A stretch of 64,000 nucleotides of DNA, taken from NCBI RefSeq assembly GCF_023634025.1, contig NZ_JALJCW010000002.1:372001-436000 (forward strand), in the 5' to 3' direction. The stretch comes from Hanstruepera flava (GTDB taxonomy: Bacteria > Bacteroidota > Bacteroidia > Flavobacteriales > Flavobacteriaceae). Both the position numbers and the translations under genes were made by a program. Positions within the stretch are counted from its first letter, which is position 1; the number at the start of each line of letters is the position of its first letter. The notes under the pieces are model-generated. The model saw only the letters and a program-made list of their open reading frames with translations, made no database searches and had not been told where the DNA came from. Positions 52,882 to 61,409 of this stretch are shown piece after piece.

Positions 52882-53334
52882 ATGAAAGTTTATCATCTAA
52901 TCTGGGTTGTACTAGTTCTTTCTAGTATAAGCTGTAAGAAAGACAAAAGGGAAGTGGATGAACCAATCAAAAAGGAGAAAACAATATCAATTGCAGATAC
53001 TTTAAGTTTAGAACTTAATGCCGTTGACAAATGGTTGGTAAATAGTGAAACCCATGAAGGCGTGAATAAAATGGATTCAATTATTTCACAATTTGAAGCC
53101 AGAGGAATCATGAGTTATAAAGAATTGGGCGAGGCTCTTTCCAAACAGACCAGTTATATTATAAAAAACTGTACCATGACAGGCAAACCACATGATCAAT
53201 TGCATGTGGTTCTGGTACCCATGTTAGATGAAATTTCAATATTACGTGAAACGGATAGTGAAACAGAATCGGCACATGCTTTGATTAATTTAACTGAACT
53301 TATCGAAGCGTATTATCAATATTTTAAATTGTAA
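52882..53334 (+). CDS. Small lipoprotein at the end of the nos operon
   Basis: 150 residues: lipoprotein signal (VLVVLSSISC-like, Cys about 17; IWVVLVLSSISCKKD), an N-terminal linker and a helical domain (about 40-150; ELNAVDKWLVNSETHEGVNKM, NCTMTGKPHDQLHVVLVPML). Helical proteins with NCTM.G..HD-type motifs occur beside nos and copper genes in flavobacteria; the Cys, Met and His could bind copper. Function not established. Confidence 0.65.
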   Translation: MKVYHLIWVVLVLSSISCKKDKREVDEPIKKEKTISIADTLSLELNAVDKWLVNSETHEGVNKMDSIISQFEARGIMSYKELGEALSKQTSYIIKNCTMTGKPHDQLHVVLVPMLDEISILRETDSETESAHALINLTELIEAYYQYFKL

Positions 53335-53338
53335 AAAA

Positions 53339-53382
53339 GTGATGATTATCATATTTTAAACAAAAGCCATTAATTAAATTTG
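53339..53382 (+). promoter_or_regulatory. FNR/CRP-type site and -7 box of the copper group
   Basis: GTGATGATTATCAT (53339-53352; TGAT-N4-ATCA) is centred 33 bp before TAAATTTG (53375-53382), a perfect -7 box. The ATG follows at 53387, only 4 bases after the box, so the mRNA would be almost leaderless or the true start lies slightly downstream. Confidence 0.82.
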
Positions 53383-53386
53383 TGCC

Positions 53387-53782
53387 ATGATTAAAAGTAT
53401 AACCCATAAAATAACAGCGTATGTTTTAGTAGTTATTCTACTAGCACATAATATCAATACGCTGGTTATTGTGGGTGACTTTTTGGCCAACCAAGAATTT
53501 ATAGCTAAAACCCTTTGTATTCAGAAAGATAACCAACAAGGGTGTAATGGTAAATGTCAACTAAAAAAGCAATTGGCGCAAAATGAAACAGGAACAGATG
53601 GTAAAGCACCAGTTCAAGAAAATAAGCGTCAGGTATTAGATGTGTTTTTTATTACAGACATTAATTCTGTTGATGCCCAATTTATTTCTTTCTATATAAA
53701 CAAAAGCAAGGTGTTTTATCAAACACATATCATTTCTGAAACAACGCTTTCAGTTGACACACCTCCTCCAAACGTAGTTTAG
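53387..53782 (+). CDS. Small membrane-anchored Cys-motif protein (copper-associated)
   Basis: 131 residues: one membrane helix (AYVLVVILLAHNINTLVIVGD, about 11-31), then LCIQKDNQQGCNGKCQLKKQ (Cys about 44, 53, 57), a polar linker and a C-terminal tail. Proteins with the C-x8-CNGKC pattern commonly precede TonB receptors in Flavobacteriia and are thought to bind copper. It leads the FNR-controlled group with the Met-rich lipoprotein and the OprC-like receptor. Role inferred from context. Confidence 0.65.
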   Translation: MIKSITHKITAYVLVVILLAHNINTLVIVGDFLANQEFIAKTLCIQKDNQQGCNGKCQLKKQLAQNETGTDGKAPVQENKRQVLDVFFITDINSVDAQFISFYINKSKVFYQTHIISETTLSVDTPPPNVV

Positions 53783-53948
53783 TTTCTTTTATAAAAAACA
53801 TGACGTTTTATGCTTTTCTAACCTGATAATAATGGTTGGACAAGGCTTTTATATTAAAATTTTTAAAAAACAAACCCAAAATTATGTATCAATGCTTGTA
53901 GCTATTTGTAAGCTACTGGCGATTGGTATGCTTTTAAAACAAATTAAA

Positions 53949-54800
53949 ATGAAACTTAAATATATTTTACCTATCCTATTTTTAGCACTATTTACAGTTG
54001 CCTGTTCTTCAGATGATAATGATGATTATACTCCACCAACAAGTGAAGTTGATGGATTACAACTTATTCAAGAGCTATCTAACGATACACACACTATTGA
54101 ATTATACAACGAATCTGGTATGTTCTATACAGGATACAATAACGTGAGTTTAAGAATTAAAGATAATTCTAACGGCCAATACGAAGAGGATGCGACCATA
54201 ACATGGATGCCTATGATGCAAATGCCAACGATGCAACACTCATGCCCTAAAACCAATCCTATGAAAGCCAGTGGAAAGAATACTGTTTATGAAGGCACAA
54301 TAGTTTATCAAATGACAAATACCGATGGTTCAGGCTGGTCTTTAATACTTGAATATACTATTGATGGTATGGACTATATGGTTTCTGAAACTATTACCGT
54401 AATGCAGAATGATGATCAAAATGTATCTAGTTTTATGGGCAGTGATGATAGTCGATATATTGTGGCTATGGTAGAACCTAAAGATCCAATAATTGGAATT
54501 AACGAATTAGTTGTTGGTGTTTATAAAATGGAAAATATGATGTCTTTTCCGGTTGTTGAAAACTATATGTTAACATTAGATCCTCGTATGCCTGGAATGG
54601 GTAACCATAGTTCTCCAAATAACACAAACTTGACATTTAATGCTGCTGATAATATGTATCATGCTAATTTATCATTAACCATGACAGGGTATTGGGTGTT
54701 GAATTTAAAACTAATGAATACAGAAGATGAGGTTTTAAAAGGTGAGGACGTTACCGATACTAACGAGCAAAGTAGCTTGTACCTAGAACTAGAATTTTAA
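53949..54800 (+). CDS. Met-rich lipoprotein, probable copper-binding
   Basis: 283 residues from the ATG at 53949, with lipoprotein signal (ILPILFLALFTVAC, Cys about 20). Two beta-sandwich-like halves; the first carries TWMPMMQMPTMQHSC followed by PKTNPMKASG, a Met/His/Cys cluster suited to Cu(I). A HSSPN motif and MPGMGN occur in the second half. Similar YtkA-like domains occur near copper receptors. It precedes the OprC-type receptor, after a terminator-like hairpin. Confidence 0.75.
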   Translation: MKLKYILPILFLALFTVACSSDDNDDYTPPTSEVDGLQLIQELSNDTHTIELYNESGMFYTGYNNVSLRIKDNSNGQYEEDATITWMPMMQMPTMQHSCPKTNPMKASGKNTVYEGTIVYQMTNTDGSGWSLILEYTIDGMDYMVSETITVMQNDDQNVSSFMGSDDSRYIVAMVEPKDPIIGINELVVGVYKMENMMSFPVVENYMLTLDPRMPGMGNHSSPNNTNLTFNAADNMYHANLSLTMTGYWVLNLKLMNTEDEVLKGEDVTDTNEQSSLYLELEF

Positions 54801-54811
54801 TTTTAAGCTAG

Positions 54812-54840
54812 GCCTCGATGCAAGGCATCGAGGCTTCTTC
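54812..54840 (+). terminator. Hairpin between the lipoprotein and the receptor gene
   Basis: GCCTCGATGC and GCATCGAGGC form a perfect 10-bp stem with a 3-base loop, followed by TTCTTC. The receptor gene starts about 50 bases further, so this could attenuate its expression. Confidence 0.8.
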
Positions 54841-54888
54841 TAAATTGGTATTCATTCAATATTAAGAATGCCATCAAATACTGTAGAC

Positions 54889-56886
54889 ATGAAAAAACTC
54901 TTTATAGTTTGGAGTCTTATATATAGCACACTTTCATTTGGGCAAGAGGCCTTGCCTTCAATGGAAAAGGATACAACCCAATTGGATGAAGTTATATTAA
55001 TATCACAACGAAAACTAAGTAATTATCGCCAAGAGAAAACATTATCTAGTATAGACGATTATTTAGAGAAATCTAATCGTGTTACCATGATAAAACGTGG
55101 GAATTATGCTTGGGAACCTACATTGAGTAATATGACCAGCGAGCGTTTAAATGTTACCATAGATGGGATGCAAATATTTGGCGCTTGTACCGACAAAATG
55201 GATCCTATTACCTCGTATGTCGATGTATCTAACCTAAAAAAAGTAACCATTGCTTCTGGGCAGGAAGGTACTGAAAATGGTCATTGTGTTGGTGGCGCTA
55301 TAGATTTACAATTACCAGAATCTAAATATTATGATTTTGGTTTGAAATCGAGTGTAGATGTTGGTTATGAAACCAACGGAAATTACAGAACAGCAGGACT
55401 GGATATAGAGTATTCTGGGAATAAGTTTTATTTGAATGCTGACGGAATTTTCAGAAAATCTGACAATTATGATGCTGGAGGTAATCAAGAAGTTTTGTAC
55501 TCGCAATTTCAGAAATATAATGTTTCATTACAAGGCGGTTATAAATTATCTGAGAACCATCAATTAGATGCTAATGTTATTTATGATAAGGCTACAGATG
55601 TCGGCTATCCAGCATTACCAATGGATGTGTCGCTTGCCGAAGCTTTAATTACATCGGTAACGCATAGCTTTGAAAATGATTCTACATTTATAAAATCTTG
55701 GGAGTCAAAACTTTACTTTAATACCATTACACATATTATGGATGATTCACAACGACCAGATGTGCCTATTCGTATGGATATGCCTGGATGGAGTGATACT
55801 TACGGATTTTACAGTAAGGTAAAAATGGAAGAAAATAAACATAGTTTGTTGTTCAATTTAAACGGATTCTACAACCGTTCATTAGCCGAAATGACCATGT
55901 ATCCCAATGATTCGAATCAGCCATTAATGTTTATGTACACATGGCCAGATATTAGAACTCTATATTCGGGTATTTATGCTAAAGATGCCTACGCTATTTC
56001 AGAGAATGCTATTGTTTCGGCTAACTTGAGATTGGGTATTCAAAATAACACTATTGGCAATGAAGTTGGTTTGGAAAGTTTGCAAATTTTTTATCCGAAT
56101 TTAACCGACTCAAAGAATAGATTTTTAATGGGTTTTGCCGCAGATTATCTTTATAAAAAATCTAATTATGATGTTTCATTTGGAGTTGGTTATGGCGAGC
56201 GTGCACCTTCAGTAAGTGAAGGGTATGGATTTTTCTTATTTAACAGTTTTGATAATTTTGATTATATAGGGAATCCATACTTATCCAATGAAAAATCGTT
56301 TCAGGCCAATATTAAAGCCAATTACCGTATTAATGATTTTAAGATTGGTATAGAAAGCTCATACTTCTATATTATGGATTATATTATAGGAGAGATCGAT
56401 CCGACCTTAAGTGCCATGACCATTGGTGCTTCAGGTGTAAAGGTTTATACAGGTTTAGATCATGCATCTATTTTTGATGTGTATTTAAACACGTCATATA
56501 ATTTTACCGAAAAGTTCTCGGTAAATGGAACAGTTGGGTATAATTACGGACAAGGTAGTAATAGCGAACCATTACCAATAATCAAACCATTTTCTTATGT
56601 AGCCGAAGTGGCTTATGCAACATCAAGATTCAATGCTGCCTTACAGTTGGAGGGTAATGCAAACCAAAGTCGTTTTAGTAGTTTTTATGGGGAAGACGAA
56701 ACGCCAGCTTATGGTGTTTTAAATCTTAATTTAGGTAATGTTGTACATTTAAAAAGCAATAAGTTGGTATTTAAATATGGCATTGAAAACATACTGGATA
56801 GTTTCTATTCAACCTATGCCGACTGGAACAACATACCAAGACAAGGCCGAAATTTCTATGTTAATGCTTCGTTTGTAATTAGATAG
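54889..56886 (+). CDS. nosA: TonB-dependent copper receptor, OprC/NosA type
   Basis: 665 residues from the ATG at 54889: signal peptide (about 1-18), plug (about 30-145) and a 22-strand barrel ending in aromatic YVNASFVIR. The plug has GACTDKMDP with Cys 100 and Met 104 (CxxxM), and the barrel has THIM with His 282 and Met 284 (HxM). This CxxxM-HxM pair is the copper site described for Pseudomonas OprC. NosA/OprC receptors bring copper for N2O reductase. Placed in the FNR-controlled copper group next to nos. Confidence 0.88.
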   Translation: MKKLFIVWSLIYSTLSFGQEALPSMEKDTTQLDEVILISQRKLSNYRQEKTLSSIDDYLEKSNRVTMIKRGNYAWEPTLSNMTSERLNVTIDGMQIFGACTDKMDPITSYVDVSNLKKVTIASGQEGTENGHCVGGAIDLQLPESKYYDFGLKSSVDVGYETNGNYRTAGLDIEYSGNKFYLNADGIFRKSDNYDAGGNQEVLYSQFQKYNVSLQGGYKLSENHQLDANVIYDKATDVGYPALPMDVSLAEALITSVTHSFENDSTFIKSWESKLYFNTITHIMDDSQRPDVPIRMDMPGWSDTYGFYSKVKMEENKHSLLFNLNGFYNRSLAEMTMYPNDSNQPLMFMYTWPDIRTLYSGIYAKDAYAISENAIVSANLRLGIQNNTIGNEVGLESLQIFYPNLTDSKNRFLMGFAADYLYKKSNYDVSFGVGYGERAPSVSEGYGFFLFNSFDNFDYIGNPYLSNEKSFQANIKANYRINDFKIGIESSYFYIMDYIIGEIDPTLSAMTIGASGVKVYTGLDHASIFDVYLNTSYNFTEKFSVNGTVGYNYGQGSNSEPLPIIKPFSYVAEVAYATSRFNAALQLEGNANQSRFSSFYGEDETPAYGVLNLNLGNVVHLKSNKLVFKYGIENILDSFYSTYADWNNIPRQGRNFYVNASFVIR

Positions 56887-56999
56887 GTTTTACTTTTCAA
56901 TTCTAAAAGAGTTTAATAAAAATTGAATGCTATTAATAATTACCTTTGTTTCCATTTTTTTATTTTCGAATTAGTTTTTGTAGTTTAAATTTTTCAAAT

Positions 57000-57043
57000 A
57001 TGATATAAGTCATGTTTATGTGCGGACTTATAATGTACTTTTG
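57000..57043 (+). promoter_or_regulatory. FNR/CRP-type site and -7 box of the porin gene
   Basis: ATGATATAAGTCAT (57000-57013; TGAT-N4-GTCA) is centred 33 bp before TACTTTTG (57036-57043), a perfect -7 box. The predicted start of transcription, about 7 bases on, coincides with the left edge of the Rrf2-type palindrome. Confidence 0.83.
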
Positions 57044-57049
57044 AATAGT

Positions 57050-57077
57050 TTAAATAGGATATATTTATCCTATTTAA
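57050..57077. promoter_or_regulatory. Perfect palindromic operator, probably for the Rrf2 regulator
   Basis: TTAAATAGGATA, TATT, TATCCTATTTAA: two perfect 12-bp arms around a 4-base centre. The left arm is identical to one arm at 60934-60945 (ric). It begins where transcription from the FNR-type promoter would start, a good place for a repressor. Confidence 0.82.
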
Positions 57078-57118
57078 TAATAGCTAACACGATAACAAGT
57101 TTCAAAAATCTTTATGCA

Positions 57119-58387
57119 ATGAAGTATCAAAATTTTACCCTTTATATAATTCTATTATTTATAAGTCATAATCTTTATAGTCAAACCTTTGAATCGTCTG
57201 CAGAATTAAGACCTAGATTTGAGTATAGGCATGGTTTTAAAACTTTAGCTGTTGATTCGCTTAACGCTGCCACTTTTGTTTCGCAACGTACACGTTTGAA
57301 TTTTCGTTATGGGAGTGAAAAATTGAATGCTTATGTAGCAATACAGAATGTAAGAGTTTGGGGAGATGTTGCAACAATGGCACTTTCTGATAGGAATGGT
57401 ACAACTGTTCACGAGGCTTGGGCAGAAGCTATTTTAAGTCCAAAACTGTCAGTTAAATTAGGTCGCCAAGAAATTAATTATGACGATCAACGAATTTTTG
57501 GTAGTGTTGACTGGGCACAACAAGCACGAAGCCACGATGCCATGGTAACTACATTTAATCCTAATGAAAAGCATCAGTTAGATTTAGGTTTGGCCTTAAG
57601 TGCAGAAAGCGAATCGTTATTTGAATTGGATTATGATGTTGCCAACTACAAAAACTTTCAATATTTATGGTATCATGGTGTTTTTGGTGATGTTGGATTA
57701 AGTTTTCTGTTCTTGAATGGTGGATTTGCTTTTGACAATAATGGTAATCAAGAGGTTGATTATAATCAAACAATAGGTTCACGTGCAACATTTGCCAAAA
57801 GCAAATTTAAAGCAGATGTTTCTTTGTATTTCCAAACTGGAAAAATTATGCAAACAGATTTAAGTGCTTACAATGTGGCTGCAAACCTTCATTATGGATT
57901 TGCTAAAAATTTTAGTGCTAGTCTTGGAGCAGAAATTTTATCAGGAACCGATATGGATGCAACAGACAATACGCTTCGCTCGTTTAATCCATGGTTTGGT
58001 ACAAACCATAAATTTAATGGTTTGATGGATTATTTCTACGTGGGTAATCATATTAATTCGGTTGGTTTGGTTGACCTTTATGCAACTTTTGCCTTTAAAA
58101 AAGACAAACTTATGGCAAAACTTATTCCTCATTTCTTTTCTTCGGCTGCCAATGTGGTTGACAATACTGGAAAAGTTATGGACAATGCTCTAGGAACAGA
58201 AATAGATTTTGTGTTTGGGTATAGCTATTCCAATAACATAAACTTACAACTAGGTTATTCTCAAATGTTTGCAACAGAGACTATGGAAGTGCTAAAGGGT
58301 GGCGATAAAGATTTAACAAACAATTGGGCTTGGGTCATGATTACTTTTAAGCCCAAACTACTTAATTATAACTTTGCAAAAGAGTAA
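57119..58387 (+). CDS. Alginate-export-type outer-membrane porin
   Basis: 422 residues from the ATG at 57119. Signal peptide (about 1-20), then SSAELRPRFEYRHGF and a barrel with many aromatic beta strands (FVSQRTRLNFRYGSE; VKLGRQEINYDDQRIFGSVDW), typical of the alginate_exp/porin family. In a denitrification context such porins may pass nitrate, nitrite or small organics. It has two regulatory inputs, an FNR-type site and an Rrf2-type operator. Earlier ATG codons were rejected because they fall in the operator region. Confidence 0.85.
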   Translation: MKYQNFTLYIILLFISHNLYSQTFESSAELRPRFEYRHGFKTLAVDSLNAATFVSQRTRLNFRYGSEKLNAYVAIQNVRVWGDVATMALSDRNGTTVHEAWAEAILSPKLSVKLGRQEINYDDQRIFGSVDWAQQARSHDAMVTTFNPNEKHQLDLGLALSAESESLFELDYDVANYKNFQYLWYHGVFGDVGLSFLFLNGGFAFDNNGNQEVDYNQTIGSRATFAKSKFKADVSLYFQTGKIMQTDLSAYNVAANLHYGFAKNFSASLGAEILSGTDMDATDNTLRSFNPWFGTNHKFNGLMDYFYVGNHINSVGLVDLYATFAFKKDKLMAKLIPHFFSSAANVVDNTGKVMDNALGTEIDFVFGYSYSNNINLQLGYSQMFATETMEVLKGGDKDLTNNWAWVMITFKPKLLNYNFAKE

Positions 58388-58429
58388 TAATGATTAAAGG
58401 AATTAATAGTAATTCGATTTAAAGTTTTA

Positions 58430-58897
58430 TCATTTCCAGAATTCATCGGTTAAATTGTCGTGAAACGGTTCAGATTGATGAAGAGATTCAATTTCAAGCA
58501 TTTGAGATTCTGTAGCCGTTTGTTGAATTTCGGGAAATAGTACACGCTCTTCAAAACGAATGTGTTTTTCCAATAGTATTTCAATAGCAGAAAGGGTTTG
58601 GGTGTCTTTTGCAGATTCTGTAAAGAGCATTTGCAGTTCTCGATGTTGTTCAATAGCTTCTATAACGAGTTTGTTACTGTTGTTTAGAATTGTAAATATA
58701 TGTTTTTCTTCAACCCTAAAATGCGGAATTAAGTGTGTTTTGTAGAACCAAGTAGCATAGGTCCAAATGCGTTCTGTAGCAATATGGTTTTTAAATCCTG
58801 TTTTAATTTTCCAGCATAACAATAGTCCATGGTGATGCTCTCTACTTAATGGTTGTAAGGCCTTATGGCGTTTTAAGGGTTTATTTGGAGATTTCAT
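58430..58897 (-). CDS. Hemerythrin-domain protein
   Basis: 155 residues with the di-iron hemerythrin ligand pattern: SREHHHGLLLCWKI near the start, THLIPHFRVEEKHIF in the middle, EQHRELQML and KHIRFEERVLFPEI. Binds O2 or NO, or stores iron. It overlaps the upstream membrane-protein gene by 17 bases, so the two are co-translated. Adjacent to ric, it is likely part of the response to NO or oxygen. Confidence 0.88.
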   Translation of the reverse strand: MKSPNKPLKRHKALQPLSREHHHGLLLCWKIKTGFKNHIATERIWTYATWFYKTHLIPHFRVEEKHIFTILNNSNKLVIEAIEQHRELQMLFTESAKDTQTLSAIEILLEKHIRFEERVLFPEIQQTATESQMLEIESLHQSEPFHDNLTDEFWK

Positions 58898-60077
58898 ACG
58901 TTTCTTTACTTATGGTAATAGTAATAGCGGCAATGCCTATAGGTAATAATATACTGAATAGAAATAACATTAAGTAATATTGGTCGATTAAACCTTTTCC
59001 TTGATAAAAACAATACCCTTGAAGCGCTATTATGAATTCTGTTAATAAAAATCCGCCTAAAAAAGCATAAACACCTATAGTTAAAAATTTGGATGCCTTT
59101 AACTTGAGGTTTTGAAAAATAAAAGCAAATAAAAATCCTGATATAACGCCTAGCATGTTTAAATGAATAAACCCGATCACAAAATTCCGATGTTCGTATA
59201 CTACTTGTGCAAATTCAGGGAAAAGGGATGCGAGTTGAAAAATGTTTTTTAATACCAAGCAGAAAACAACAAATAGCAATAGGTATCGAACAAGGTTATT
59301 TTGTTTTTTTAAAAAGCCGACTAATTTCTGTTTAATAAGCTTAAAGAACAGAACTAATGTTATGATTTGTAATATTACACCAAGACTATTTATCCATATT
59401 AAACTATTGTGAGGAATGAACCATTGAATGGGCAACGCTAATGTTAAAACAGTTGAAGAAATTAATAGGTAAAAAAAGTATTTAAATACTTGAGAATATT
59501 CAATATTTAAAAGGAAAAAGAGAATGGTAATTACGCCAATAAAAAACCAACCATTAAATTGAAAATGTAAAAAGAACTGAATGGCAATTTGATAAAATGC
59601 ACTGGTTTGACCAAGCGTAGCAACAGCCGGACCCAAGCACCAAACCCCTAAAGTAGAAATTAACATAAATAGAAGAGAAGCTCTTACCAATAGTTTGGTT
59701 ACTCTAGAATTCGTTTTAAGATGCTTCCAGATTACATAAACAAAATAATAACTGCACAGGATATGAAGTGTTGAAAAACTAATGGATATTGCTGCATAAC
59801 CTTGAAAGGGGAAACTTATCATCATTCCAATTACAGCTAGCTCTGTAACCCAAAACAAACGGCTGTAAATGGGTTTTTTATCTGGAATAAGATAATGTAC
59901 ATAATAGGTGTAAAGCATTAAATATACCCAACCTAACATAGCGACATGGGAATGGGCGTGCGTTAAAAAACGATAGTTAAAAGATACATTGTTAACGAAA
60001 GAATATCTTAATAGCAAACCCATTAGGGCTGCAATCAAGAAATTAATTAAACAAACAAAAGTAAGCTTTTTGTGCAT
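58881..60077 (-). CDS. Haem-copper-oxidase-like multi-pass membrane protein
   Basis: 398 residues from the ATG at 60077, with about 12 membrane helices. Histidines lie where haem-copper oxidases and NO reductases have haem ligands: LTHAHSHVAMLGWVYLM (about residues 36-52), FFLHFQFNGWFFIG, and GFIHLNMLGVISGF. Missing is an obvious third metal-site histidine set, so it may be a related sensor or NO-binding protein rather than an oxidase. The hemerythrin gene follows with overlap. Related to NorB/NnrS-type proteins by appearance only. Confidence 0.65.
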   Translation of the reverse strand: MHKKLTFVCLINFLIAALMGLLLRYSFVNNVSFNYRFLTHAHSHVAMLGWVYLMLYTYYVHYLIPDKKPIYSRLFWVTELAVIGMMISFPFQGYAAISISFSTLHILCSYYFVYVIWKHLKTNSRVTKLLVRASLLFMLISTLGVWCLGPAVATLGQTSAFYQIAIQFFLHFQFNGWFFIGVITILFFLLNIEYSQVFKYFFYLLISSTVLTLALPIQWFIPHNSLIWINSLGVILQIITLVLFFKLIKQKLVGFLKKQNNLVRYLLLFVVFCLVLKNIFQLASLFPEFAQVVYEHRNFVIGFIHLNMLGVISGFLFAFIFQNLKLKASKFLTIGVYAFLGGFLLTEFIIALQGYCFYQGKGLIDQYYLMLFLFSILLPIGIAAITITISKETYEISK

Positions 60078-60112
60078 TGATAAATTAAAAAAAATGAAAA
60101 TACACATTTAAA

Positions 60113-60153
60113 AAAATTCCAGAAAGCCTTTGAGGACAACTTTCTGGAATTTT
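60113..60153 (-). terminator. Intrinsic terminator after ric
   Basis: AAAATTCCAGAAAG and CTTTCTGGAATTTT form a 14-bp stem with a 13-base loop; on the minus strand a T tract follows. It lies 26 bases after the ric stop and separates it from the membrane-protein transcript. Confidence 0.88.
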
Positions 60154-60178
60154 AACCAAACAAATAATTATTACATTA

Positions 60179-60910
60179 TTAACCAAACAACTGTTCTAAC
60201 TTTATGGCTTGTGGAAACAGTATATTATTTTCTAAATGAATATGTAAATGCAAATCTTTCTCAAATTCTTCAAGCATCGCAAATGTTACGCGATAAGTAT
60301 TGCAGGCATCACTTGGGGGATTGTAATTGTCTGTTAAATCAGCAATTTGTCTAAAACGCTCTCCTTCATTGTCATGTTCATGTTTCATCATGGCAATAGG
60401 GTTTTCAACCATACCAAAGTGTGGTCTTTCAATAGATCCATTTGTTAATTGTGCTTGAACCATTTTTTTAATAAAAGGGAATAGAACAAGTTCTTCTTTT
60501 TTCATGTGGGCAGCCAAATCTCCAGCAGAACCTGTAAACAATTCATTAATTTTAAATAATTCTGGATGACGCTCACCATGAACACGACACAATTTATCTA
60601 AAAACTGTTTTAATACAGGAATTTTTTCTTCCACGTAACGGTGATGCTTTTTCTCAATGTAATCTATCAATAAATCCAATGGCCAAGATTTGTAATCTAT
60701 GACTTCGTTTCCTTTATTATTTAAAACAGAATTAAGCTCATCTAGTAGTAGGTTACTGTCCACGCCTTTTTTTTGGCACGCTTCATCTATAGTTCTACCA
60801 CCATTACAGCAAAAATCTATTTTGTATTTAGAGAATACGGCAGCTGTTCTGTAATCTTCAGCTACATAGTCTCCAATTTGTTTTTGGGTGTTTTTTTCTA
60901 ATGTTTCCAT
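60179..60910 (-). CDS. ric: Iron-sulfur cluster repair di-iron protein (Ric/YtfE/ScdA)
   Basis: 243 residues. The N-terminal DUF542 domain (about 8-65) has VAEDYRTAAVFSKYKIDFCCNGG, with the CC motif; the C-terminal hemerythrin-like domain has the His/Glu ligands in YIEKKHHRYVEEKIP, VHGERHPEL, AHMKKEELVLFP, MKHEHDNEG and LHIHLENNILFP. Ric repairs Fe-S centres damaged by NO or peroxide. It is preceded by an operator shared with the porin and the Rrf2 gene. Confidence 0.95.
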   Translation of the reverse strand: METLEKNTQKQIGDYVAEDYRTAAVFSKYKIDFCCNGGRTIDEACQKKGVDSNLLLDELNSVLNNKGNEVIDYKSWPLDLLIDYIEKKHHRYVEEKIPVLKQFLDKLCRVHGERHPELFKINELFTGSAGDLAAHMKKEELVLFPFIKKMVQAQLTNGSIERPHFGMVENPIAMMKHEHDNEGERFRQIADLTDNYNPPSDACNTYRVTFAMLEEFEKDLHLHIHLENNILFPQAIKLEQLFG

Positions 60911-60917
60911 ATTGTTT

Positions 60918-60945
60918 TTATTTAAGATAAAATTATCCTATTTAA
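60918..60945. promoter_or_regulatory. Rrf2-type operator upstream of ric
   Basis: TTATTTAAGATA, AAAT, TATCCTATTTAA: 12+4+12 architecture; the right arm equals the arm at 57066-57077 and the left arm pairs with it at 9 of 12 positions. It lies 8 bases upstream of the ric start codon, where binding would block transcription or its early elongation. Confidence 0.78.
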
Positions 60946-60957
60946 TATTAATTTTTT

Positions 60958-61392
60958 TTAGACTTTTAAAAATGATGTACCAGATTTAATATCAAGGGCT
61001 AGTTCTTCCAAAGTGGTGTTTTCTAACATATACTGTAAGTTGTTACGAATACTTTTAAACTTATCATGAACAGGACAAGGATGATTTTCATCACATTTTT
61101 CCAAACCTAATCCACATCCTCTATAAATTTTATCACCATCGATGGCATTTACTATTTGAGCTAGTTTTATCTTGGATAAATTGTTTTTGTCAATTTCAAA
61201 GCCGCCATAAGCACCTTTAACAGAGTTAATGACATTGTGTTTTGCCAAAGCCTGTAGGATTTTTGCTGTAAAAGCTTGGGGAGAGTTAATTTCTTCTGCT
61301 ATTTCCTTGGGTGTAACGCGCTTTCCTTCAGATGAGCTAAAGGCTATAAAAATAGATGCTTTAATACCGTATTCGCAAGCTTTTGAAAACAT
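60958..61392 (-). CDS. Rrf2 family transcriptional regulator (Fe-S, NsrR/IscR-like)
   Basis: 144 residues with a winged helix at the N-terminus (KRVTPKEIAEEINSPQAFTAK, then LAKHNVINSVKGAYGGFEI) and three cysteines at 93, 100 and 106 (RGCGLGLEKC, then ENHPC) that hold an Fe-S cluster. The spacing fits both NsrR and IscR. Position next to ric and the shared palindromes argue for an NO sensor. It is probably self-regulated through the palindrome at 61428-61455. Confidence 0.88.
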   Translation of the reverse strand: MFSKACEYGIKASIFIAFSSSEGKRVTPKEIAEEINSPQAFTAKILQALAKHNVINSVKGAYGGFEIDKNNLSKIKLAQIVNAIDGDKIYRGCGLGLEKCDENHPCPVHDKFKSIRNNLQYMLENTTLEELALDIKSGTSFLKV

Positions 61393-61409
61393 ACTTTAAT
61401 TATATGACA

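Noticed and set aside
60130-60354. Plus-strand frame over the ric 3' end
   Set aside because: It lies antisense to ric and starts in its terminator; ric coding signal is much stronger.
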